Source: Staphylococcus simulans
GTDB lineage: Bacteria; Bacillota; Bacilli; Staphylococcales; Staphylococcaceae
Assembly (NCBI RefSeq): GCF_002994445.1
Contig: NZ_MRZJ01000009.1
Location: 1-64,000, forward strand
Direction: 5' to 3'
Length of the DNA stretch: 64,000 nt
In this document: positions 18,464 through 25,837 of the stretch, in pieces
How positions within the stretch are numbered: position 1 is the stretch's first letter
Layout: each line of letters begins with the position of its first letter
Notes under the pieces: generated by a model
What the model saw: the letters and a program-made list of their open reading frames with translations, nothing else
Database searches by the model: none
Told to the model about the DNA's origin: nothing
Made by a program: the position numbers and the translations under genes

Positions 18464-19717
18464 ATGAAAGAAATGATTAAAAAAGCGTTGAAATTAAAGA
18501 AGGAAATTTTAGATAGATCAATTAGTTCAAAAAAACAATGGGACAAAGGAGAGAAATATAAAAATCTGGTTGATAAACAATTAACAGAATATATAAAGAA
18601 GAATTTTAATATTGAAGACAAAAAGATCGGTGGTAGTGTTGGTGCAGGCAATTACAGTAATGTTCCTTGGGTTGCAATTTTTAATCCTGAAATAAGTACT
18701 ACAACACAAGAAGGTTATTATCTCGTCTATTTATTCCATCCTGAAGGTAAAGGGGTTTATCTTGTTTTAGAACAAGGGTGGAAAGCGATAAACAAGATAT
18801 ATAACAAAAAAGCAAAAGAGAATGCACTTGTGTTATCTAAAGAAATGCTGAAATATGTTGAGGATAACGATTATAAGAAAGGGAGATTTTATTATAGTAA
18901 AAATGGAGATAGCACATATGACATTGCAAAAGGTCTTCCATCAGGCTATGCACTTACATCAATTGTCTATAAATATTATGCGTTTGATGAATTAGATAAT
19001 GAAGAGCTACATAGAGACTTAAATAATTTTATTGATATTTATGATGATCTAGCTAAGAAAGTTACAAGAGAATTTTATGACTCAATGCTTCACGGATTAA
19101 ATGAAAAAGCAGATGAACAAAAGATAAAACAAATAAGAGAAAAAAACAAAAATACGACTTTAGCTATGGTTGATCCTCCTACAACAACAAAATACAGTAA
19201 AAAGAAAAAGGTGAGTGCCAAGAAAGTTAAAGATAGTGAAATAGAAGAAGCTAACAGAGAACAAAAATTAACGGGTGATATCGGGGAAGAACTAGCATAC
19301 AAGTACTTTAAACAATTGATAGAAGATAAAGTTAAAGATGAAGAGAAAAAACAAGAGTTTTATAAACTTATAGATACTTCAATGGGTAAGAATCATGGTG
19401 CTGGTTACGATATGGAAGCATTTGATCCATTTGATATGAAAAATCCAACAAAGAAATATATAGAGGTTAAAACAACTAAGTCAAAAGATAAAACTGAGCC
19501 TTATTATATATCTCTGAATGAATTATTCTCTATTTACGAAAACCCAGGTGACTATCTTATATTACGCATTTACGATATAGAAGGCGATCAACCACAGGCT
19601 TTCATTGTAGATCCTTATAAAAATCATAGTGAATTTAAAGATGTTCAAGATATGATAAGTAAAGTGTTTGACGCAGAGGCGATACAATATAAAATCTTCC
19701 GAACATACGATGAGTAA
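18464..19717 (+). CDS. MrcB-type (DUF3578) plus DUF3883 nuclease-domain protein, likely type IV restriction
   Basis: Two domains: an N-terminal MrcB/DUF3578 region (about 20-130, with IGGSVGAGNYSNVPWVAIFNP and a run of aromatic residues after it), a family linked to recognition of modified DNA, and a C-terminal DUF3883-like PD-(D/E)XK fold (about 265-415) with GAGYDMEAF and KYIEVKTTK supplying the acidic and E-x-K residues. A Lys-rich hinge joins them. The inferred role is cleavage of foreign DNA carrying modified bases. The start is ATG 18464, with AGGTGGG 6 nt upstream. No McrC-like partner is adjacent, and an NTPase domain is missing, so it probably acts alone. Confidence 0.75.
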   Translation: MKEMIKKALKLKKEILDRSISSKKQWDKGEKYKNLVDKQLTEYIKKNFNIEDKKIGGSVGAGNYSNVPWVAIFNPEISTTTQEGYYLVYLFHPEGKGVYLVLEQGWKAINKIYNKKAKENALVLSKEMLKYVEDNDYKKGRFYYSKNGDSTYDIAKGLPSGYALTSIVYKYYAFDELDNEELHRDLNNFIDIYDDLAKKVTREFYDSMLHGLNEKADEQKIKQIREKNKNTTLAMVDPPTTTKYSKKKKVSAKKVKDSEIEEANREQKLTGDIGEELAYKYFKQLIEDKVKDEEKKQEFYKLIDTSMGKNHGAGYDMEAFDPFDMKNPTKKYIEVKTTKSKDKTEPYYISLNELFSIYENPGDYLILRIYDIEGDQPQAFIVDPYKNHSEFKDVQDMISKVFDAEAIQYKIFRTYDE

Positions 19718-19850
19718 ATGTTTCCACTTATTTTATAATAAAGCATATCACTTACTTTTATTGAAAATCAATGAGTGAAAATGATATATTCCATGTTTGT
19801 AATTGTACAAGTAAAGGTTTATAACCATTGTATTCCTCATCATCGACAAC

Positions 19851-19893
19851 TATAATTATCTTAAATACCATTGTAGTAAATCATTACTACAAT
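19851..19893 (+). promoter_or_regulatory. Promoter -10 followed by a perfect 10-bp palindrome (operator candidate)
   Basis: TATAAT at 19851-19856 is followed by ATTGTAGTAA (19870-19879) and its exact complement TTACTACAAT (19884-19893) with a 4-bp centre. The palindrome sits where the transcript of the GIY-YIG/DUF2075 gene would begin. No obvious -35 is seen, so a repressor or activator site is plausible. Confidence 0.5.
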
Positions 19894-19920
19894 AATTACA
19901 CGGTGCGATAGGTGATTAAC

Positions 19921-21672
19921 ATGAATAGGAAGCGGAAACCTATAGTAAGGAACATAAGGTATTCGATGCGTGATTTGAATGATTCTGTGAATATGTGGCG
20001 ACATTCTGATGATGAGAAGTATCTGTTGAGTTACCCAACTGTCTATATTATCAATAGTCAGGAGAAAAAAGATGGTTTTAAGGTATATGTAGGGGAGACG
20101 TCTGATATAAGAGGACGTACCTCGACTCATATTAATACGGATGCGAGAATGAAAGTATATTGGCAAGACTTTTCATTATCGTTAACTTCAAATATGTATG
20201 TGATCGGTCATTATTATTTCAATAAGTCTCTAACGTTGGATATAGAGAATAGACTAATGCAATATTTATCGAGTGTCCAAAGTATCGAAAAAATCTTTAA
20301 TAGTAGAACGAATCAGCAGAATGAGTATTATACTTCTGATCAATTAGATACGATTTTTACAGATATTTGGAAAGAGCTTAACAAAGAGAATGATATCCTG
20401 TTTCCAGTTGAAAGTATTATTAGAGATTCAGCGATATTCAAAGCTTCTCCATTCCATAAATTGACGCGAGAACAAAATATAGCGAAAGAAATGATTATAG
20501 GGAAGATTAAAGTAGCGTTACATAATCATTTAGAAGAACAGTTAGTGTTGGTAGAAGGTGAAGCGGGGTCTGGCAAAACAGTATTAATGAGCAGTTTGTT
20601 TTTTGATTTGAAGCGTGATGCTTTAGAAGAAAATGACAATCAACCTTTGAATGTTTACTTGCTTGTAAATCATGATGAACAATTAAAGGTCTATCAAGAA
20701 ATCGCTAAGAAGTTAGGACTTTATGACGAGAAAGATAAAAAACAAGCTATTGTAAATAAGCCTACGAGTTTTATTAATCAACGCAGCCCAGAAGATAAGG
20801 TTGATGTTGTAATCGTGGATGAGGCGCATTTACTATGGACACAAGGCAAGCAATCTTATCGCGGTAAGAACCAGCTCAATGATTTGATTGAACGTGCTAA
20901 GGTTGTTGTTGCGGTATTTGATAGAAACCAAATCTTAAGTACTGAACAAGTGATAGAAGCAGATCAGTTAGAAAAAATGATCAAGGAAACTAAATCAAAT
21001 AGTAATCACATACAGCTTAATAATCAAATGCGTATCAATAGTAATGAAGACACTGTCAATTGGATTCGTAGTCTTATAGATAAACAAAGCATAAATAATA
21101 TACCTGAAGATGAAAAGTATGACATTAAAGTATTTGATCAACCTATACAATTAGAACAAGCAATACGAAATAAAGCTCGATCTCAAGAATCTGGTATTTC
21201 ACGCTTGCTTGCGACTTATGATTGGAAGTATAGCAGCAACAAGCCTGAGGACTCGGATTATTGGCGTGTAAGTATTGGTGAATGGAGTATGCCTTGGAAT
21301 AGTCAACTTAAAGTCCAAAGACGAGAAAAATATTTATCTTGGCCTGAGCAAAGTCAAACTATCGATGAAGTGGGTTCAACATTTACCATACAAGGTTTTG
21401 ATTTAAATTATGCAGGTGTGATTATTGGTCCGTCTGTGAAATTCAGAAATGGTAAAATTATTTTTGATGGTTCAGAGAGTTATAATAAAAAAGCAACTAG
21501 AAATAGAACGCTCTCAGATAACACTAAAGCTAAATTCACAGAAGAATTGCTTAAGAATGAATTAAACGTCTTATTAACACGCGGCGTTAATGGCTTATAT
21601 ATTTACGCAGTTGACGAAGCCCTGCAAAACGAACTTAAACGTGCCGCAAACGGAGGTATAGATCATGAATAA
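19921..21672 (+). CDS. GIY-YIG nuclease domain fused to DUF2075 P-loop helicase-like domain
   Basis: An N-terminal GIY-YIG-like domain (about 40-130: VYIINSQ... then VYVGETSDIRGRTSTHI) is followed by a DUF2075/superfamily 1-like NTPase: Walker A VEGEAGSGKT near residue 220, Walker B VVIVDEAHLLW near 300 and later motifs including GSTFTIQGFDLNYAGVIIG and LNVLLTRGV. Proteins of this build occur in defence islands and are viewed as nucleases coupled to nucleic-acid translocation. The start is ATG 19921, after AGGTGATT. The end overlaps the MazG-like gene by 8 bp, so both are made together. The target is not known. Confidence 0.78.
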   Translation: MNRKRKPIVRNIRYSMRDLNDSVNMWRHSDDEKYLLSYPTVYIINSQEKKDGFKVYVGETSDIRGRTSTHINTDARMKVYWQDFSLSLTSNMYVIGHYYFNKSLTLDIENRLMQYLSSVQSIEKIFNSRTNQQNEYYTSDQLDTIFTDIWKELNKENDILFPVESIIRDSAIFKASPFHKLTREQNIAKEMIIGKIKVALHNHLEEQLVLVEGEAGSGKTVLMSSLFFDLKRDALEENDNQPLNVYLLVNHDEQLKVYQEIAKKLGLYDEKDKKQAIVNKPTSFINQRSPEDKVDVVIVDEAHLLWTQGKQSYRGKNQLNDLIERAKVVVAVFDRNQILSTEQVIEADQLEKMIKETKSNSNHIQLNNQMRINSNEDTVNWIRSLIDKQSINNIPEDEKYDIKVFDQPIQLEQAIRNKARSQESGISRLLATYDWKYSSNKPEDSDYWRVSIGEWSMPWNSQLKVQRREKYLSWPEQSQTIDEVGSTFTIQGFDLNYAGVIIGPSVKFRNGKIIFDGSESYNKKATRNRTLSDNTKAKFTEELLKNELNVLLTRGVNGLYIYAVDEALQNELKRAANGGIDHE

Positions 21673-22003
21673 TACAGAACAACTGATTCAAGAAATTAAT
21701 GATTTTCGCAATGCGCGTAATTGGCGCCCTTTTCATAATGAAAAGGATTTAGCAATTTCATTATCACTAGAAGCTTCTGAGCTTTTAGAACTGTATCAGT
21801 GGAAACAACCTGAAGAGGTCAATGATGCAAAACGTGAGCGCATAGCAGAAGAACTCGCAGATGTTCTCATTTACAGTTATATGATTGCGGATAACCTGGA
21901 TATGGATATTGATGACATTATCAGACAAAAACTGAAGAAGAATGCGATCAAGTATCCTGTTGAGAAAAGCAAAGACTCAAATAAAAAATATAATGAATTA
22001 TAG
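21665..22003 (+). CDS. MazG-like nucleotide pyrophosphohydrolase, 112 aa
   Basis: An all-alpha NTP pyrophosphatase of the MazG superfamily. The metal-binding helices are visible as LSLEASELLELYQW (E-x-x-E) near residue 32 and RIAEELADVLIYSYMIAD (E-x-x-D) near 60, the usual EEXXE/EXXD arrangement. It would hydrolyse non-canonical or regulatory nucleotides. Its start lies within the DUF2075 gene, so the pair forms a translationally coupled unit. In a defence setting it could alter the nucleotide pool, which is inference. It ends before a strong terminator. Confidence 0.85.
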   Translation: MNNTEQLIQEINDFRNARNWRPFHNEKDLAISLSLEASELLELYQWKQPEEVNDAKRERIAEELADVLIYSYMIADNLDMDIDDIIRQKLKKNAIKYPVEKSKDSNKKYNEL

Positions 22004-22009
22004 AAGTGT

Positions 22010-22038
22010 GGACTGCTCGAAATTTCAACGAGCAGTCC
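22010..22038. terminator. Bidirectional terminator between the MazG-like and IS256-like genes
   Basis: Perfect 10-bp arms (GGACTGCTCG / CGAGCAGTCC) with a 9-nt loop, then TTTGATTTTT on the plus strand. The two flanking genes converge on it. Confidence 0.8.
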
Positions 22039-22059
22039 TTTGATTTTTAATTTAATTTG

Positions 22060-23352
22060 TTAGTCTCTAACTGCAAGTTTCAGTGTTTTAAAGAACATTT
22101 CTTGTTCTAAATACATCATGTGGCAGTTAATAGCTGTTTCAGCAGATTCAATACTTGCATAGACCATCGGGCATTCGTTCTTACGCTTGATTTCATTGTT
22201 TATTTTTTGCGCATTGTTGCTTGTAAGGGTGTAGTTTTGATTAGGTCTTAAAGGTAATGACAGATAAGTGAAACAATCCTCAAAGTAACGATTTAATAGC
22301 GCGATGCCTGATTGATATTGCGGTTGACCGTCGGTCAACTGAATCAGTTCTTCTTTCAATTGGACATTGATATTGTAATCCGTTCTGTGATGGTATAGTG
22401 CAGTGACCAGTTTATGTGCCCGTTTAGATACATCGGGCAGATTCGGGTCTATAGGCTGATCTGTATTCAATTGCTTATCAAATTCATTTTTGATCGCAGT
22501 ACGCATTGCTATCGAGCAGATTTGATATTTCATCTTCGGATAGTAAGTTTGTGCAGCTGCTTTTAAATCATCAGATACACCGCCTGAAAGCAATAGGGGT
22601 TCATTCAACCCTCTATCAAACAGTTCTTTAAACAGAGACTTCCATACCTTTGCTTCTGTTTCGAATGAGAGACGTGTAGTTAAGATGCTTTGTCGGCCGT
22701 TCTTATCGATACCTGTGATTGTATATAAATTAGCAAAATCGATTTCGTCACCTTTAAACACAGGGACTTTAAGCATGTCAGCATGCAAGAAGTAGTAGTG
22801 CGATTCAGAATATGAACGGCAGCGCCAAGGGGCAACAACTTTATTCAAATGGTCTTTCATTACTTGGACAGCATCTTTAGTAACCGATGCACCCCAGAAG
22901 TTGAATATCGCATCATGTGCTTTGTTTAAAGTAAGGCCATTGATGTGATTATCAAGCAAGTACGTCAGCATCACCGCATGCGGCAATTCATAATTGTGCA
23001 TGATTTCTGGATCGAATACAGTATAAAGGTGTTCTGGTACCTTGATATCTAATTGACCGATTTTAGTATAATATGCGGACTTAAACGAAGCATTCTTAAG
23101 CTTTGTGACATTTATAACTTCTGAATCAAGCTTTTGGATAATATCAAAAGGGTATTCTTTTTGCAGATATGTGAGCATTATTTTAAGACATTTCTTATCC
23201 TGCAATTCTAAATTACTGTTGTCTATTGCATTTGTTAATGCAGTGAATTGATGGTAGGGATGATCATATAAACAATTCGCATTTAGAAATTCATCTAGTT
23301 TGTCTTTGTCTTCTACGAAGTCATAATCTAAAAAATGATAATTAAAATTCAT
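22060..23352 (-). CDS. IS256-fold transposase-derived protein lacking the DDE catalytic residues, 430 aa
   Basis: The fold aligns by eye along its length with IS256-family transposases: YYTKIGQLDIKVPE matches the FTTRVGTLELKVP strand pair, the NGLTLNKAHDAIFNFWGASVTK stretch (given in part) matches the GVSTRKVSKIVEEL region, and ITGIDKNGRQ, WKSLFKELFDRGL and NNAQKINNEIKRK match later blocks. At the three catalytic positions I read His190 (HADMLKV) for Asp, Gly257 (LLLSGG) for Asp and Gln382 (NAQKIN) for Glu; the family His near Cys279 is Ala. The frame is intact and no terminal inverted repeats are evident. The ATG at 23352 follows CGGGGTG. It should not transpose and is likely an exapted DNA-binding protein, function unknown. 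Confidence 0.72.
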   Translation of the reverse strand: MNFNYHFLDYDFVEDKDKLDEFLNANCLYDHPYHQFTALTNAIDNSNLELQDKKCLKIMLTYLQKEYPFDIIQKLDSEVINVTKLKNASFKSAYYTKIGQLDIKVPEHLYTVFDPEIMHNYELPHAVMLTYLLDNHINGLTLNKAHDAIFNFWGASVTKDAVQVMKDHLNKVVAPWRCRSYSESHYYFLHADMLKVPVFKGDEIDFANLYTITGIDKNGRQSILTTRLSFETEAKVWKSLFKELFDRGLNEPLLLSGGVSDDLKAAAQTYYPKMKYQICSIAMRTAIKNEFDKQLNTDQPIDPNLPDVSKRAHKLVTALYHHRTDYNINVQLKEELIQLTDGQPQYQSGIALLNRYFEDCFTYLSLPLRPNQNYTLTSNNAQKINNEIKRKNECPMVYASIESAETAINCHMMYLEQEMFFKTLKLAVRD

Positions 23353-23554
23353 AATAAACACCCCGAGGCAAGTTTTTTTCTGTTACGTTTAATGAATTAC
23401 ATAATAATTTATTGAGAAGGTGCTGCTCAAAAAGCAGTGATATAAGTAGAATGATACTAGAAAGCTCTAGTAAAAGTAAGTATTTAAGCGGCTGCAAATA
23501 ACAGAAGTTATGTTTGCGGATACGCTTTATAAAATGTTTAAAATCTTTAATCAT
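23342..23554 (-). CDS. Small basic membrane protein upstream of and overlapping the IS256-like gene, 70 aa
   Basis: A strong SD (AAAGGAG, about 8 nt before the ATG) supports translation. The product has a basic N-terminus (MIKDFKHFIKRIRKHN), one hydrophobic segment (LLLLELSSIILLISLLF, about residues 26-42) and a polar tail. Its 3' end overlaps the next gene start by 11 bp, so the two may be coupled. I do not recognise a family. It could be a small membrane toxin-like protein or only a leader; the good SD argues for real expression. Confidence 0.5.
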   Translation of the reverse strand: MIKDFKHFIKRIRKHNFCYLQPLKYLLLLELSSIILLISLLFEQHLLNKLLCNSLNVTEKNLPRGVYYEF

Positions 23555-23583
23555 AAATCAGCACTCCTTTCTTTGGTGTGTAG

Positions 23584-23605
23584 AGTGTGTCATTACTGAC
23601 ACACT
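23584..23605 (-). promoter_or_regulatory. Perfect 9-bp inverted repeat in the leader of the small membrane ORF
   Basis: AGTGTGTCA and TGACACACT flank a 4-nt loop about 15 bp upstream of the SD of the 70-aa ORF. On the plus strand a T5 run follows, so it could also end a transcript, but no plus-strand gene leads into it. An operator or leader hairpin is the more likely role. Confidence 0.4.
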
Positions 23606-24016
23606 TTTTGTATTATTTTTGAGCACTGTTATTAGTCATCTTAGCTATGAATACAAAGGTGTATGACTCACAAGAGAAAAGAAGATTGTTAAAGAGGAGT
23701 TTTTAGCTTCCCTCATGAGATATTCGAATTATAGAATGATTTTTGAAGCTTGTAAATACTTTTTTGAAGAAAAAATTAAAATAGTTTGACAATTCTAAGT
23801 GGTAAACATTGAATGAACCCTTTAAACATAAGGTAAGTACATTGTTTGAACTTTTGAAGAAAAATTACGCGTGAAAGCTTCTGAAACTTCGAAATTATAC
23901 AACGAAATATGTTCCATAATTTTGTTTTTTAGTACATATTGTAAGCAATAAGTGTAAATATTTTGTTAATGAGACAAAAGCGTTATTAAACTCGATACAA
24001 AAATTAAAATATTAGA

Positions 24017-24046
24017 TTGACAAAAGAATTGCGGTAATGCTAAGAT
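24017..24046 (+). promoter_or_regulatory. Sigma-A promoter of candidate sRNA A
   Basis: TTGACA at 24017-24022 and TAAGAT at 24041-24046, spacer 18 bp. Confidence 0.6.
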
Positions 24047-24052
24047 TTTAGC

Positions 24053-24168
24053 ATGCAGTTTCGAAAGAAACTACATATCCACTACTAGTATTAAGTTTTT
24101 CTTAATGCTAGACATTCTATTCTGAGGGTCTGATCACAAGGCATCTGCTTTGTGATTGGGCCTTTTTG
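24053..24168 (+). ncRNA. Candidate small RNA A, about 115 nt
   Basis: Bounded by the promoter at 24017-24046 and a terminator hairpin (24133-24156, ATCACAAGGC paired with GCTTTGTGAT, then T5). Inside, AGTTTC/GAAACT and CTAGTATTAAG/CTTAATGCTAG form two further hairpins, so nearly the whole transcript folds. No ORF with an SD is present. It converges with candidate sRNA B. Confidence 0.6.
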
Positions 24169-24184
24169 TTTTGTCTATGAATAT

Positions 24185-24344
24185 AATAAAAGCCGCCCAA
24201 GCAGGGCGGCAGCCAGAAAGATAGGCCTACTGTATAAGGACTTAAGAGCGAGACAAATTGACAGCAGCAGGTGAATTTTCTGGTTTATTGAAATAGGATT
24301 ACAGGATTAACTAACGCATATGTTAGTACCTCGCTCTTAAGATA
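24185..24344 (-). ncRNA. Candidate small RNA B, about 160 nt
   Basis: On the minus strand a sigma-A promoter (TTTACA 24379-24374, TATAAT 24356-24351, spacer 17) leads into a transcript whose 5' end pairs at long range: the 12-bp complement at 24330-24341 and 24241-24252. A hairpin ACTAAC/GTTAGT (24310-24327) lies inside. It ends at a GC-rich terminator (GCCGCCC/GGGCGGC, 24192-24210) with a T-rich tail. The loop carries two AATCCT motifs that could pair with Shine-Dalgarno sequences. No ORF is present. Confidence 0.65.
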
Positions 24345-24641
24345 AGCAAAATTATATATTAACTTTTGAAGCATGTAAAGAAATTTTATCAAAAGGATGT
24401 ACTAAAATTTTTCTAATTATATTTTTATAAAAATGTGGTGAACAACGAATAAGTTATCTTTCTAACAAAAGTAACTGCGTTACTAATTTAGTAACAAAAT
24501 ACTGAAAAAAGTCTTTTGAAAGCTGATGTAAAGCGATTTTATAAATATATCGATTGTGCTTATTTCTTAAACTTGAGCGCCTAGAAATTGCGGTGGAATG
24601 TAATGTTTTTAATAAAACCTATAAAAATTTTAAGATTTTTG

Positions 24642-24670
24642 TTGACTATCAAAAAAAGAGGTGTTAATAT
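24642..24670 (+). promoter_or_regulatory. Sigma-A promoter of the large structured RNA
   Basis: TTGACT at 24642-24647 and TAATAT at 24665-24670, spacer exactly 17 bp; expected start near 24677. Confidence 0.65.
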
Positions 24671-24676
24671 TTATCC

Positions 24677-25595
24677 ATGCACAAGCCCAGTGCTTGCAAA
24701 ATAGAATCTCAAACAAAGATTAAAGTTGGTGTTTGTAAGGCCAACATATCCCAACTTATGTTTGCATACACAGAAGGTTAGGGCTTGTGCAAGATTGAAT
24801 CATCAAACAAGAAAATAGTAACTAACTTCATGAGGTTTGACAGTAAGATGATCAATCAACTATTTGTTTATCGGACAGCTGGTAAAAAAATAACTTATGA
24901 AAGGCAATCTATTTCATAACGGTTATGTTATTTCCAGTTAAAAATCCAGTTGGACATAAACACGCACACATCTATTAGTCACTTAGAACTCAAAACGTAT
25001 ATGATTTTTTGTAAAACAGATATAGAAACATTACAGAACGCAGTTGTAGAAAGAGAGAACATAACTACGATGAAACGCCTGATAGATAAATAAAGGCTGA
25101 TCATAATTATATGCAACTGAAACATGGATGCAGAAAAGATAAAGAGGAAAACTGCATTTCAAAAATTATATGATTGATCACAGAGCTTTCTCCTGTGTAT
25201 CAGTCATCCAAATGCCGGGCTTTATAGTATGAAAGATAGAGAATTACTGTAAAGCCTATCCCAATTTAGCATTTTGATTTCAAAGCAGCATTTTAATGGT
25301 TGGTGCTGCCTGAAAGAAATCAACTGGTACAGGTCCCACTTCACACAGAACTACTAAGTATTCAGACAGGATGTAAATTTTATCTTAGTTCTACAGATTT
25401 TTCCAACTAGGTTAACGCAGTATTTTTTCCAATTAAGATACTGCGTTGGCCGCTATAATTGCTCTAAAGATGTAAACGCTACATCAGCCCTTAAGAAGGG
25501 AATTTTGTTGCTTGCATAGCATGCATGCACATAATAGTTGATTCTTTTTTTATGAGGGGGAGCAGTGTTCAGCTGTTCCCCTTATTTAGTTTTAT
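24677..25595 (+). ncRNA. Candidate large structured non-coding RNA, about 0.9 kb
   Basis: A strong promoter and a terminator bracket about 920 nt with no ORF of 60 codons or more on either strand and no SD-led short gene that I could find. Many helices are visible: an 11-bp closing stem at 24678-24688/24781-24791; a compound stem at 24877-24902/24912-24939; about 14 bp at 25170-25183/25193-25207; 12 bp with one G-U at 25218-25229/25245-25256; 6 bp at 25285-25290/25304-25309; and a perfect 10 bp at 25414-25423/25438-25447. TCCCA motifs at 24749, 25259 and 25334 resemble the C-rich pairing motifs of staphylococcal regulatory RNAs. The length recalls ornate RNAs such as GOLLD or ROOL, but I cannot match it to any. 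Confidence 0.62.
25555..25582 (+). terminator. Terminator of the large RNA
   Basis: GGGGGAGCAG pairs with CTGTTCCCC (one bulged G, one G-U) and is followed by a T-rich tail (TTATTTAGTTTTATT). Confidence 0.65.
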
Positions 25596-25664
25596 TGTGC
25601 TTATAGAGAAAAGCATTTTGAATTAGTGCATCACTTTCACTACTTTTCTATTTAAAATAAATTG

Positions 25665-25695
25665 AAGCCTGTTGCTTAAATTAAGCAGCGGGCTT
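25665..25695 (+). terminator. Second terminator hairpin downstream of the large RNA
   Basis: AAGCCTGTTGCTTAA and TTAAGCAGCGGGCTT form a 15-bp imperfect stem (two G-U pairs), followed by TTTTATT. It may back up the terminator at 25555-25582 or end a separate short transcript. Confidence 0.6.
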
Positions 25696-25778
25696 TTATT
25701 ATGCTCCGTTATATGTAAAAAGCAGAAAAAAGGTGGATAGGGGATAAAATTACGAGTTTCTTCCTATATAAATGTAAA

Positions 25779-25806
25779 AAGCGGAGATTCTTTCGAACCT
25801 CCGCTT
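25779..25806 (-). terminator. Terminator of the arcD-like gene
   Basis: AAGCGGAG/CTCCGCTT stem; on the minus strand it is followed by TTTTTACAT. Confidence 0.7.
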
Positions 25807-25837
25807 AGATTTAAGGTATAATATTTTTTATCTTTGA

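Noticed and set aside
19870..19893. BlaI/MecI-type operator upstream of the DUF2075 gene
   Set aside because: The half-sites TGTAGTA and TACTACA are in the opposite order to a BlaI/MecI dyad, and no blaI/mecI gene is nearby.
22060..23352. Intact IS256-like insertion sequence
   Set aside because: No terminal inverted repeats or target duplications are evident, and the catalytic triad is absent.
24185..24344. Type I toxin mRNA for candidate sRNA B
   Set aside because: The only ATG is followed at once by a stop (ATG-CGT-TAG), and no SD-led hydrophobic ORF exists on that strand.
24677..25595. RNAIII (agr) as the identity of the large RNA
   Set aside because: It is much longer than RNAIII, lacks a delta-toxin ORF and no agr genes are adjacent.
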